A stretch of 64,000 nucleotides of DNA, taken from contig CAJNDS010002346.1 in the NCBI GenBank assembly GCA_905221605.1, forward strand, positions 1,272,240-1,336,239. Direction: 5' to 3'. Both the position numbers and the translations under genes were made by a program. Positions 48,082 through 57,303 of the stretch are shown one piece after another. The notes beneath the pieces are model-generated. The model saw only the letters and a program-made list of their open reading frames with translations, was not told the origin of the DNA and searched no databases. Source of the DNA: Symbiodinium natans (lineage: Eukaryota > Sar > Dinophyceae > Suessiales > Symbiodiniaceae). How positions within the stretch are numbered: the stretch's first letter is position 1; each line of letters opens with the position of its first letter.

Positions 48082-48203
48082 ATGAATCGCAAGGTTATGG
48101 GCTTCCTCACTGAGGGCTTCGTTGCCGCCCCTCGTCCTCGGGCGACTCCCAGGAGGGCCACAAGGGCAGCGGCCGAGGAGCCATCTGGGGCTCCGGGGTG
48201 TCG
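48082..48203 (+). CDS. possible first exon, basic Pro/Ala/Arg-rich protein
   Basis: ATG, NRKVMGFLTEGFVAAPRPR then ATPRRATRAAAEEPSG; GT donor 48204. C-strand array before, TTTTAGGGC array after. Confidence 0.55.
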
Positions 48204-48442
48204 GTTTAGGGCTTTTTAGGGCTTTTAGGGCTTTTAGGGCTTTTAGGGCTTTTTAGGGCTTTTAGGGCGTTTAGGGCTTTTAGGGCTTTTAGGGCTTTTA
48301 GGGTTTTTTAGGGCTTTTAGGGCTTTTAGGGCTTTTAGGGTTTATAGGGTTCATAGGGTTTTTAGGGTATTTCAGGGTTTTTAGGGCTTATAGGGTTCAT
48401 AGGGTTTTTAGGGTATTTCAGGGTTTTTAGGGCTTTTAGGGA
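48204..48442 (+). repeat. GGGCTTTTA array
   Basis: About 25 units of GGGCTTTTA with GGGTTTTTA and GGGTATTTCA variants; a 9-base drift from the telomere unit. Confidence 0.9.
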
Positions 48443-48734
48443 GATATAGGGTTGAGAGCATTTACTGATCCCTCAATCCTGAGTTAAGGATGGGACCGGC
48501 TGCGTTTTCGAGACCCTGATAGAGACACTAAACCATTAGACAAATGGCAGGTTTCGAGGGTTCAAAGGGTTTTGAGTGGATGCAGGCTCGATGCCAAAAT
48601 GTGGGTTTGACTGCTCAAGGGCCGGAGGCACAGGCGTTTAAGGGTCTGAAGGTTTAGGGTTTAGGGTTTAGGGGGTTGAAGGTTTAGGGTTCAGGGTTTA
48701 GGGTTTATAAGGGTTTAGGGGCTCAGTGGCTCAG

Positions 48735-48848
48735 GTTTTGGAGATTTGCTTTGGGCTTGTGCTTCAAGGCGGCGATGGGAGGTTGAGCCTTGTTGCTTCG
48801 GTGCAATGTGCTCATGAGGCGCTTCGAAATTGCACGTCCCTGATCCCC
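48735..48848 (+). CDS. exon
   Basis: Acceptor GGCTCAG; VLEICFGLVLQGGDGRLSL then VASVQCAHEALRNCTSLIP, running into family E element sequence. Confidence 0.6.
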
Positions 48849-48957
48849 AAAACCAAGCTAGGAACCCACAACCTACTTCTTGCGCCTAAGAAACTTGCAA
48901 GGGGTTGAACAACAATAACCTACGAAAACAAGTAGGTTGTTCGGCGTTCTTAAGGAA
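48846..48957. mobile_element. family E element
   Basis: AGGAACCCACAACCTACTTCTTG ... AACCTACGAAAACAAGTAGGTTGTTCGGCGTTCTTAAGG. Confidence 0.75.
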
Positions 48958-49064
48958 ATACCCTAAACCCTAAAACCCTAAAACCCTAAAACCCTAAAAC
49001 CCTAAAACCCTAAAACCCTAAAACCCCAAACCCTAAACCCTAAACCCCATTTTCTTGAAAGCAG

Positions 49065-49159
49065 GAGCCGGTGGAGGCGCCCGCGGCCCCCAAGACGAAG
49101 ACTCTCGGGGGGCGTTTGCGTTCAGTTCCTTCTGGCCGGGGGTGTGGGCGCACTTTTGG
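49065..49159 (+). CDS. exon, Pro/Lys/Arg-rich
   Basis: Acceptor GAAAGCAG; EPVEAPAAPKTKTLGGRLR then SVPSGRGCGRTF; donor GTGAGG. Confidence 0.6.
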
Positions 49160-49426
49160 GTGAGGATTTAGGGTTTAGGGTTTAGGGTTTAGGGTTTAGG
49201 ATTTAGGGATGGTTAGGGTTTAGGGTTTAGGCAGTGCGAAGCCTGTTGCGCAGGGTTTGGGATTTCGGGTTTAGGGATGGTTGGGGTTGAGGGTTTAGGT
49301 TTATATGCTTCAGGGGCTCTAGGATGGAAGGATGGAGTGGACCTTGAGCCTGGGGCCTCTGAACCAAACTCCACATGTCAACATCCTTAACACTGTGCCT
49401 AGGGATAGGGGTGGCAGACAGTGGCA

Positions 49427-49640
49427 GACAGAGAGAAAAGAAAAGAAAAAAAAAACTGGGGAGAGGATGAGGGACCGGGAGGTGTAGAGAGAAAGAAGGA
49501 AGACGGAGAAGGGAAAACAAGAGAGAAAGAGAGAGAGAGAGGGAGGGAGAGAGAGAGAGAGAGAGCGAGCGAGCGAGCTACAGAGCGAGAGAGAGAGAGA
49601 GAGTGAGAGCGAGCGATCTGGGAGGAAGAAGAAGAGACAA
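49427..49640. repeat. purine-rich (AG)n microsatellite region
   Basis: AGAGAG and GAGCGAGC runs; Arg/Glu or Ser/Leu frames over it are artefacts. Confidence 0.85.
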
Positions 49641-49786
49641 GAGAGCGAACCACCTCAATTCCTTCTACCCCCCGAAGCCTAAACCCCAAGTGCAGTGGTG
49701 AGGCGCTAAACCCTAAACCCTAAACCCTAAACCCTAAACCCTAAACCCTAAACCCCAAACCCCAAACCCCAAACCCTAAACCCCAG

Positions 49787-49922
49787 CGTGCTTTACGCAA
49801 GACTCGCCAAGGGCAGCCACCCCGGAGGCAGCCCCTCAACCGGGCGCTGTGCGCCCGGGCGCATCGGTCGCAGGCTTTCAGGAGGCGGGCCGCGCAGACA
49901 TCTGGGCTTTGCCCTAGAGGGA
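49787..49922 (+). CDS. exon, Arg/Gln-rich
   Basis: Acceptor CCCCAG; RALRKTRQGQPPRRQPLNR then AHRSQAFRRRAAQTSG; G-strand array after. A second frame (VLYARLAKGSHPGGSP) is also open. Confidence 0.45.
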
Positions 49923-50154
49923 GGGTTTAGGGTTGAGGGTTTAGGGTTAGGGTTTAGGGTTAGGGTTGAGGTTTAGGGTCTAGGGTCTATGGTTAGGGTT
50001 TAGGGTTTGGGGAGCCGAAACCCGGAGCTGGAGTTACAAGAGACTTGTAAGGCCCTAAGGCCGATGTTCGGGTAGAATGGCATCATGCTTTAGGGGCTTT
50101 GGCGATCAAGTGTGTTGGGAGAAAACTAGTTTTAGGCTAGATCCTCCATCTCCG

Positions 50155-50272
50155 GGTTTAGGGTTTGGGGGGGGGGGGGGGTGGGGGGGAAGGGGGCTGC
50201 GGGAAGGGGGCGGAGGTGGGGGGGGGGTGGGGGGGAAGGGGGTGGGGGGGGGGGGGTGGGGGGGGGGCTTAT
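50155..50272 (+). repeat. G-rich tract
   Basis: Poly-G with T, A and C interruptions for over 100 bp; poly-Gly frames are artefacts. Confidence 0.9.
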
Positions 50273-50289
50273 GTTATCGTAAGGCAAAC

Positions 50290-50394
50290 ATTGGGACGTT
50301 GCCCTTATACTAACAGTCCTTCCCTAATTATTATTATATTTTATTATTCTTATCCCGACTAAGGACTGTTAGTATACTGTGGAACATCCCAAGG
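50290..50394. mobile_element. family D element with longer flanking repeat
   Basis: GGCAAACA|TTGGGACGTTGCCC ... GGAACATCCCAAG|GCAAACA: the 7 bp GCAAACA flank both sides. Confidence 0.85.
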
Positions 50395-50772
50395 CAAACA
50401 GTAGATAAGGGTTTGTGGGCTTAAGGGGGTTGAGGCCGCGACGGGCTTTAGGAGGCTTCAGAGGTTTCAGGCCGAAATGTTCCGTGCTTCTGTGCGTGGT
50501 TGGGCTTGCAACCCCAAAGTTTTCTCGATGAAAGACGCCCCGTTCTTCGGATTTGAAGACATGGGTCTGCACTCCATAAAAACCCCCGAAGTCCTACAGC
50601 AACTTGCCTAATCCCTCCCCCTAAAAGTAACCCCCCCCCCCTACCCCCTAATATTAAGTACTCCCAATTATAGCTATATTCAAGTTTTTGGGGGTGGTAC
50701 GTAATATGAGGGAGTAGGGGGTGGGGGTTATATCTCAGGGAGAGGGGCTTTTAAGTGCCTTGCGCCCCTCAG

Positions 50773-50869
50773 GTTCAGTCCGGCGAGGGTTTCAAGAAGG
50801 CCCGGCAGTTTCTAGCTCTGGAGCCTTTGGATGACGAGGTGCGGGCTGCCGAAAATTTGGGACCCCTAA
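50773..50869 (+). CDS. exon
   Basis: Acceptor CCCCTCAG; VQSGEGFKKARQFLALEPL then DDEVRAAENLG. Confidence 0.6.
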
Positions 50870-51710
50870 CACAGACCCCCCCTAAAAATCTCCCCAAAAA
50901 CGTAGGATGCCCGTTTCAAGGACCCCAATAAGGCCCCCCCCCACCCCCTAGTTTCGGAAACGCCCTAAACCCTAAACCCTAAACTCAGGGCCTAGGCCGC
51001 CCCCCCACGTTGGGGGGCGGCGCTTAAGCCCTTTCACCTCAACACAAGCCGACCCAGGTCGCTCGCCCGCCTCCCACAGCATGGGGGTCGGTAGCGCCCA
51101 CGATGGGCCCGGTACCGGAACACGTTCTCGTCGGGACCAGTACTGGTCCCTTATCATAAAGTAATTACCCCAAACCTTACCTGGCCTTTTTTTGGGGGGT
51201 ACCCCCCGAATCCCCTAGGCCAGGAGGACCCGGACCCCTCACCGGCGTGCTCAGAGACCAGGAACCCTCAAAAAGACCCAGGCAGGGCCTGTGCTCAAAA
51301 GTGTTTTTGGACCTCACCTCATGGCTGGCCCCTCTGACCCCCTGGCCCCCTTGGACTCCCTGGCCCCCCTGCCCTTTCTTGGCCCTGGTCCTGCGCCTTT
51401 TCACCCCCTACCCCGCCCCTTGGCCCTCTGGTCCCGCCCCCGGGACTGGGTGCCTGGCCGAGCCCGCCCCTCTGAAACTTGCTGCAACCCTCCAACTGCC
51501 TCAGTTTTTAGAAGTGGGCTGTTGTCTGAGTTTAGGCCTAAACCCTAAAAGGAATAGGTTTGGGTGGCTTTGCCGCCTTGGACGGCGTGGGGTGGGAGAA
51601 AAGTGTTAGATGGCCCTCCACAATCGGGCCAATGCTGCTTTTCGCACCTCACGAAGCTTTCGAGCTTGTTCCGAAACCTAACCTTCACAACATCTACGCC
51701 CTATCACAGC
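50870..51710. other. intron; Pro/Leu-rich open block of uncertain meaning
   Basis: 51300-51480 is a CCCCTGGCCC-type repeat with long open + frames (Pro/Trp/Leu-rich). No splice evidence, so I leave it uncalled. Confidence 0.35.
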
Positions 51711-51854
51711 AAACCCTAAACCCTAAACCCTAAACCCTAAACCCTAAACCCTAAACCCTAAACCCTAAACCCTATACCCGTACCCTACACCCTAAACCCT
51801 AAACCCTAAACCCTAAACCCTAAACCCTAAACCCTACATTCCGGGAACCCCCAG

Positions 51855-51963
51855 GTGAACCAGTGGGAAATTGACATGAAGTCAGGCAGGGGCTTGACCG
51901 CCGACGAGGAGAGGAAAAAGTGGGTGGCCATCCTCTCCGGGGCGGTGACCTTCCTTTTGGGTG
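51855..51963 (+). CDS. exon before a family A intron
   Basis: Acceptor ACCCCCAG; WEIDMKSGRGLTADEERKK then WVAILSGAVTFLLG; phase 1 end, then GTCGCTTGGTAGCCC. Confidence 0.7.
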
Positions 51964-52252
51964 GTCGCTTGGTAGCCCAGTGGTAGGGTTTAGGGTTTAG
52001 GGTTTAGGGTTTGGGGTTTAGGGTTTGGGGTTTGGGGTTTGGGGTTTAGGGTAGTTACATCCCCCTTGGGAATCATTTTTTTTAGCCCAAGGGGACATTT
52101 TCAGTATTGTTTTTTATTAAGGTTCTAAGGGGAGTATAGAGCTTGGTAGCCCAGCGGTACCCTTTTGCCCATTGTTTTTGGTTCAAGGTTCCCGTGTAAA
52201 GTAGCCAAACCCAAAAAATGTACCCTTGTTCTATGGTTACTGGGGCACCAAG
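51964..52252 (+). mobile_element. family A introner with array and family M insert, 289 bp
   Basis: GGTG|GTCGCTTGGTAGCCCAGTGGTA then a TTTAGGG array, a family M element (52062-52140), a second full family A left end, and GGGGCACCAAG|GTAGC. Flanks GTC/GTA differ by one base. Joining gives GGT G|GT AGC TAC in frame. Confidence 0.75.
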
Positions 52253-52356
52253 GTAGCTACGTCATGCTGAACGTGGCCATGGATAGCACTGACTGGTCCG
52301 GTTTTGCTGGCGAGAAGACTTTGTCAGCGGCAGACCTTGCAGTGCTCGGGAAGTAG
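52253..52356 (+). CDS. exon after the family A intron, with stop
   Basis: SYVMLNVAMDSTDWSGFAG then EKTLSAADLAVLGK, TAG 52354-52356. Probable 3' end of the gene. Confidence 0.65.
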
Positions 52357-52382
52357 ACTCATCTTCAAGATGCCCCTTACTG

Positions 52383-52485
52383 GCTCCTAATAGGGAATTG
52401 TGGAATCAGGGTCCCTATCTCATGCCCTCAAAGGTGATACAGAGGGACATTGGTTCCCTAATTCCCCAGGTCCCTAGCAAGGACT
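52383..52485. mobile_element. family I element
   Basis: CTGGCTCCTAATAGGGAATTG ... GTTCCCTAATTCCCCAGGTCCC. Confidence 0.55.
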
Positions 52486-52666
52486 ACATGGAGGTTCCTG
52501 GGCACGCATAACCCCAATTATTAAGTCAACTTGAAGAATCTGCTTCGGGGACTTCGGGGGCGTATAAGTCCTCTTGTAGTTGGGGTTACAAGCCAATGAA
52601 CCTCCTTAGGAGACTATAAGTACCATTATAATGGGGGTTATTATACGTACCCATGAACCTCCAAGT
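52486..52666. mobile_element. family C element, rearranged
   Basis: TACATGGAGGTTCCTGGGCACG ... CGTACCCATGAACCTCCAAGT with an extra internal left-arm piece (GAACCTCCTTAGGAGACTATAAGTACC). Confidence 0.7.
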
Positions 52667-52728
52667 GGTGCTGAGCTTGGCTGCGCGGCTTGGCAGCGCG
52701 ATGTACGTGACAGAAGCTGCGACAGGGA
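52666..52728 (+). CDS. small exon candidate
   Basis: LSLAARLGSAMYVTEAATGK then TGA, directly after the family C right end. Confidence 0.4.
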
Positions 52729-54552
52729 AATGACAGTAGGTCGCCTTTGAACCCTTGCATGCCCAGGGAGCACAAGACCCCCTTAAATTGAGGAAAATGC
52801 ACTTGATAAGCTTTACTTGTTGTGACTGAAATTGGCATGTTCCGAAAATTACGGGGGTATTCTGCTCTTTGCATGCATCCCGTGCCAGTTTTCAGGTGAT
52901 CTGGGTAGCAGATGCCACTCTCCACGGTTCCGCTAGCTGACAAGGACAGTGACAGGTATACGCCGATGCAGCAAACTGAGAGTTGAGCCTGAGCCGTGCT
53001 CTGCGTGGGTCACACGCTTGTCCGCACTCCCGCAAACCGTGAGCCCTATGAACGCTGAACCTCGAGCCCCAAACCCTAAACCCTGAACCCTGACCCAACG
53101 CCCCAAGCAGCATTTGTTGCCCGGAACATCAACTTTGGGTAGATCCTTAGCTTCAGGTGTATTTGATTGGGTTTCTTCGTGCGGTCGCTAGAAGTTGTTC
53201 GGCCAGGTGCCGAGGTGTCGAAACCCCCAGATCCAAACCGAATTTACAAGCATAGAGATTGTTTGGCCGCCCCAGGGTTAGCATTACCCGCCCCAACCCC
53301 CAAAATATGGACCTGGCGTCTGCTCGTCCTCCCTAGCTGTTGTGGGTTGTTGAAGAACCACCTTCGTTCTGGCGATGTTGTTGGCTCTGTTCGGTCTCTC
53401 CTTATACACTTTCATCTCTTTCATCTTCACAGGGAATCCCATCCTATTTGGCCCTATTTTGTGTGCTAAACCCTAAACCCTAAACCCTTTAATTGATTGT
53501 AGTGCCACAGACTGAAGCTTAAATGCAACAACTGTACTCGAAACCGCACGAAAACCCTAGGCAAAAATGTCTTGATCTAACTGCTCACATCATTGGAAGC
53601 ACATGCTAGATCGCACAAATGGCCATTTCATATGACCGAGGCTTCCTCAAGAGCCCAAGTCCATTATCTGCAGGTTACCGAAGAGTCCCGTGCTGGTCTA
53701 GAGAAATAAGCTACGACACCCCAGATTTTCTTGTAGAATATTTTCCCTTCAGTCTGTTTCCAAAGCCTGGAGTCCTGCATACGAGTTTAGGGTTTCGGGT
53801 TTAGCGTTTAGGGTTTAGCGTTCAACGTCTTTTATTCTTAGTGTCATGCATTTCACATGCTCATTTCTGCCGCTTGGAAGGACACTGAGTGCCACTAGTT
53901 CAGAAGAACCCCAGCAAGACACCTGACTTCTCGAGGTTCAACCGACGACAGACATGTACCATTCATCTCTCCCAGCCTTCTTCCACAGCTGTGTTCATCC
54001 ATTGGTCTCTCGGCTCATCCTGGGTGGCTCACTTCAGGTAACTCCTGTTGCACCTCCCATCGTCACGGTCGAGTTTCAGCTCAAGAGCGGCAATGCATCC
54101 TGCCGCGCCTCGCAGACCGGCAACCGCAACAACTAACCATCACTAAGAGACCCCTGCGGTATGCGCTGGCAAGGTGGCGCATTATGCGACTGTACTTTGA
54201 TGTTAGACCTAGTATGATCGCATATTCGCGATCGCGTCGCCAGCAGTGACGCGGTAGCTGATGGGCTTTTATCGTAAGCCCGAGTCTCTTCAACCTGGCG
54301 TGGCATTCATTCTGTTGCCCCGGCTGAACTAGCCTGGCTGCAAACCGAACAAACCCTAAACCCAAAAAACCCTAAAAGACCATAACGCCCAAGGCAAAGC
54401 AACAGAGCCCACCAAGCCCACCAAACAGGACATCTTCAAACCCTAGAACGTTCCTTCCTGAACGCCCCTTAAGCCCTACAAACCCTTAAACCCTAAACCC
54501 TAAAACCCTAACCCTTAAACCCTAAAACTCGAAACCCTAAACCTCCCTGCAG
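52729..54552. other. mostly array-free, probably intergenic
   Basis: Nearly 1.8 kb with few TTTAGGG units. Open + frames at 53167-53469 and 53954-54136 (ATG, YHSSLPAFFHSCVHPLVSR) lack splice or homology evidence. C-strand units resume at 54350. Confidence 0.45.
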
Positions 54553-54581
54553 GTGGTCTTTATGGCACCAGCCCAGGCTCA
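54553..54581 (+). CDS. short exon before introner 1
   Basis: Acceptor TCCCTGCAG; VVFMAPAQA then CA. GTCT follows, the left copy of a 4-bp duplication. Confidence 0.65.
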
Positions 54582-54703
54582 GTCTCCTGGTCGCAGTGGT
54601 ACCCTTTACCCTTTTTTTGTTCCCTAAACCCTAAACCCTAAACCCTAAACCCTAAACCCTAAACCCTAAACCCTAAACCCTTATCATAATCTGGTTACTG
54701 GGC
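54582..54703 (+). mobile_element. family A introner with GTCT duplication, 122 bp
   Basis: CA|GTCT CCTGGTCGCAGTGGTACCC ... GGGCTACCAAG|GTCT ACC. Centre replaced by CCCTAAA units. Removal gives CA|G TCT ACC in frame. Confidence 0.85.
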
Positions 54704-54721
54704 TACCAAGGTCTACCCCAG
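54704..54721 (+). CDS. 18-nt micro-exon between two introners
   Basis: G TCT ACC CCA GAG CAG CC, i.e. STPEQP. Both neighbours are family A elements. Confidence 0.7.
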
Positions 54722-55193
54722 AGCAGCCGAAACTTGGGTAGCCCAGTGGTACCCTTTGTCCCCTTTTTTTGGGTTCAAAGTTCCCGTAGGGTTTAGGGTT
54801 TAGGGTTTAGGGTTTAGGGTTTAGGGTTTAGGGTTAGAGAGTTTTTGCCTTCAAGGTTCCCTTGCAAAGTAACCAACCCCAAAAAACAGGTGCCCTTATT
54901 GCAATATTCTCCCTTTTTTTGGTTCAAGGTTCAGGGTTCAGGGTTTAGAGTTTCGGGTTTAGGGTTATAAATTGTAAAGTAACCAACCCAAAAAACAGGT
55001 GCCCTTATTATAATCTGGTCACTTGGAGGTTCTTGGTACTTACTAACCAATTATAACTGGGCTTATAACCCTACTTATAAGTGGGATAACCCCTGGAAGG
55101 CCCTTTAGGGGTATTATAAGTAGGGTTATAAGTACGGTTATAATAATTGGTTAGTATAAGTACCATGAACCTCCAAGTACGGGGCTACCCAAG
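54722..55193 (+). mobile_element. family A introner with GAAA duplication, nested family C, 472 bp
   Basis: CC|GAAA CTTGGGTAGCCCAGTGG ... GGGGCTACCCAAG|GAAA AGC. GA donor. Inside: TTTAGGG array 54788-54835, a repeated family A centre, and a whole family C element (55020-55179) splitting CTGGT|GGGGCTACC. Confidence 0.85.
55020..55179. mobile_element. family C element nested in family A
   Basis: ACTTGGAGGTTCTTGGTACTTAC ... AAGTACCATGAACCTCCAAGTA with inner AACCAATTATAACTGGGCTTATAACCC arms. Confidence 0.85.
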
Positions 55194-55264
55194 GAAAAGC
55201 GCCCCGGCAGAACCGGAAGCCGGTGCAACTGGCGCGCTTTGTGCCGTGTGGGGAAAGGAGTTTG
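55194..55264 (+). CDS. exon after introner 2
   Basis: G AAA AGC then APAEPEAGATGALCAVWGKE; ends at a poly-G and TTTAGGG array. With 54553 and 54704 it forms one unbroken frame. Confidence 0.65.
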
Positions 55265-55469
55265 GGGGGGGGGGGTTTAGGGTCTAGGGTTCAGGGTTTC
55301 GGGTTTAGGGTTTCGGGTCGTCTAGAGTTTAGGGTTTAGGGTTTCGGTTTAGGGTTTAGGGTTCAGGGCGTATGTCTGAATCTAGGCACGCCGAGAGCTC
55401 AGCGCCACTCACTTAAGGAATGGACCTTCCATCATCATGGGTTTAGGGTTTAGGGTATAGGGTTTAGGG

Positions 55470-55627
55470 CTCTCGGGGTCTGTCCTGGGGATTTTTCTGC
55501 CGGCGTGTTTCACGAGGCTAGCCTGTGGGTTACCAGAGGGGTTTGGGAGTGGGCAGTGTACGAGAATCCCCTTGAACTGACCCACCAAGGAACTACCTCA
55601 GAGCCTTCAGGTAGTAAGGCTATGTAG
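55470..55627 (+). CDS. exon candidate
   Basis: GDFSAGVFHEASLWVTRGV then WEWAVYENPLELTHQGTTS to a TAG at 55625-55627; G-strand array upstream. Confidence 0.45.
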
Positions 55628-55779
55628 CTACCCCAAAGACGGAAAGCACGCGGCGACAACGTCCTGAAGCGGGTTTTGGGGTTTGGGGTGTGAGTGGCGT
55701 GGCGCTGGGGACCGGGTTGTTGGACAACGAGGCCCGTTGCAAAAAGGGTCTTGGGTCCTAAGTTAGGCTTTACCTTAAG

Positions 55780-55858
55780 AACCCCAAACCTACTTTTTCG
55801 TCAGTTGTGACTTTAAAACCCCTTGATAGGATAATGATTTGGGTTCTTAAGGCAGGGT
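55780..55858. mobile_element. family E element
   Basis: CCTTAAGAACCCCAAACCTACTTTTTCGT ... GATAATGATTTGGGTTCTTAAGGC; right inner arm lost. Confidence 0.65.
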
Positions 55859-55859
55859 T

Positions 55860-56640
55860 TTGGGTTTATTCTGGAAGGATGTGATCAGGATATGCCTGGT
55901 TATCCAAAAAAAGGTGAGGGTGCCTTTTATTCCGGCTTTGGTGAGTCTACGTAGGCTTCCTGAGGGATTGGTGGGCGTATCAATAAACAATCATGTATAT
56001 TATGTATATATATATATGTATGTATACATGTACAAGCACTGGTAGTAAATAACACCCCGATTCATTTCTACCCTTGGTCTGCAAACCCCCCAATAGGCGG
56101 GCTCATATTGAGAAATCATCGGCCCTTCGGGGGTCTGGGGTTTAGGCTTGAGGGTTACAGGCTTCAAGCAGGTGTTGCCGGCAACCCCTTCGGTCCGTGC
56201 TTAAAAGGGTTATAGGCTTATAGGCGCCCTGTGCAACAAGTTTCCGACTTGCACCTGAGTCTGGCGTCGTCCCGGCCTCGGTTCCACCTTCTTACACCAA
56301 GAGAGCACGGCCCTCCCCGAAACTACCTAACCCCCAAATCAACTAGGTGGGACTTTACTTTATCTCTTTATAAGTTAGGTTTCCTCTAATTTCATATCAA
56401 GGGAGCTAAAAGTTAAACTTTATTGGAGGTTAAACAGCAACCAAGTTTCGCCCCTCCCCTATGAGGACGGGTTTGCATTGATGGGTCCGCCGCGAGGATT
56501 TGTTCCCACACAAGAGTCAAGTTGTCTTCACAGCTACACTAGATTGAGAAATGGTCAAAGCCTCTTTCCTAGTGTAGAAGCATTGTATCGAACAGTCCCC
56601 TTTGAATCGTTTAGGGTTTAGGGTTTAGGGTTTAGGGTTA
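55860..56640. other. intergenic or 5' region of copy 2
   Basis: TA/GTA-rich patch 55990-56035, family L element 56345-56435 (second copy of 29675), G-strand array 56608-56640. No exon supported. Confidence 0.5.
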
Positions 56641-56758
56641 GGACGCCCTTTTCTAAATACGTTTCATGAAGATGCCTCAAACCTGTCAGTGGGGAGTATG
56701 ATTGCTTCTGGTGTGGGGCTTTGCGGATTCCGTAGCTCGCGCGCAGCAGCACGCCTGC

Positions 56759-57303
56759 ATGGGCGACATCTACGCGCGATCCACCACAAGATATACCACT
56801 CTGGAGGCTCTTGCTTTGCATGAGTCTGTAACACCGGACCAATGGTGCGTCACAAGTGCAGACCTGAGGTATTTGCGGAAGGAGGTATGGGGCGCCATCC
56901 AGGCTGGCGAGATTCGGCGGCCAGATGACGGCTCTGACGACTTTCAGAGCTCTGACGAGCTGTACGGGCCCAGCATCTACACGGTCAACAAGCAGCACAT
57001 CATGCCGGTGACAGAGGAAGCAGGCAAGGTGAGCTGGGCTTTGATGCGACACCCGGATGGCTTGGACTGCGACCTGTTCATCAGCCATGCGTGGCAGGAG
57101 GGCGTCTTCGAGTTCCTCTCCAAGGTACTGCACTCTTGGCCTGCAGGTGCGCGACACGCCTGGTGCTGCATGCTGGCCAACCCGCAAAACTTGGACATTG
57201 GAGCCTTGCTGCAGTCTCCCGGCACCTCGCCTTTCGCGCTGGCCCTGCAGGCTTCGACATACGTCCTTGTGGTGCCCAACCGCCACCGCAGCATCTACAC
57301 GAG
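56759..57303 (+). CDS. copy 2 exon 1
   Basis: Single exon where copy 1 has four, so it preserves three of the uninterrupted sites. Ends ACGAG with a GC donor (GCCTGGG). Confidence 0.85.

Noticed and set aside
50077-50362. Poly-Gly protein
   Set aside because: Translation of a poly-G tract.
51247-51609. 120-aa Pro/Trp/Leu-rich protein
   Set aside because: A CCCCTGGCCC repeat opens two + frames; no splice signals or array flanks support an exon.
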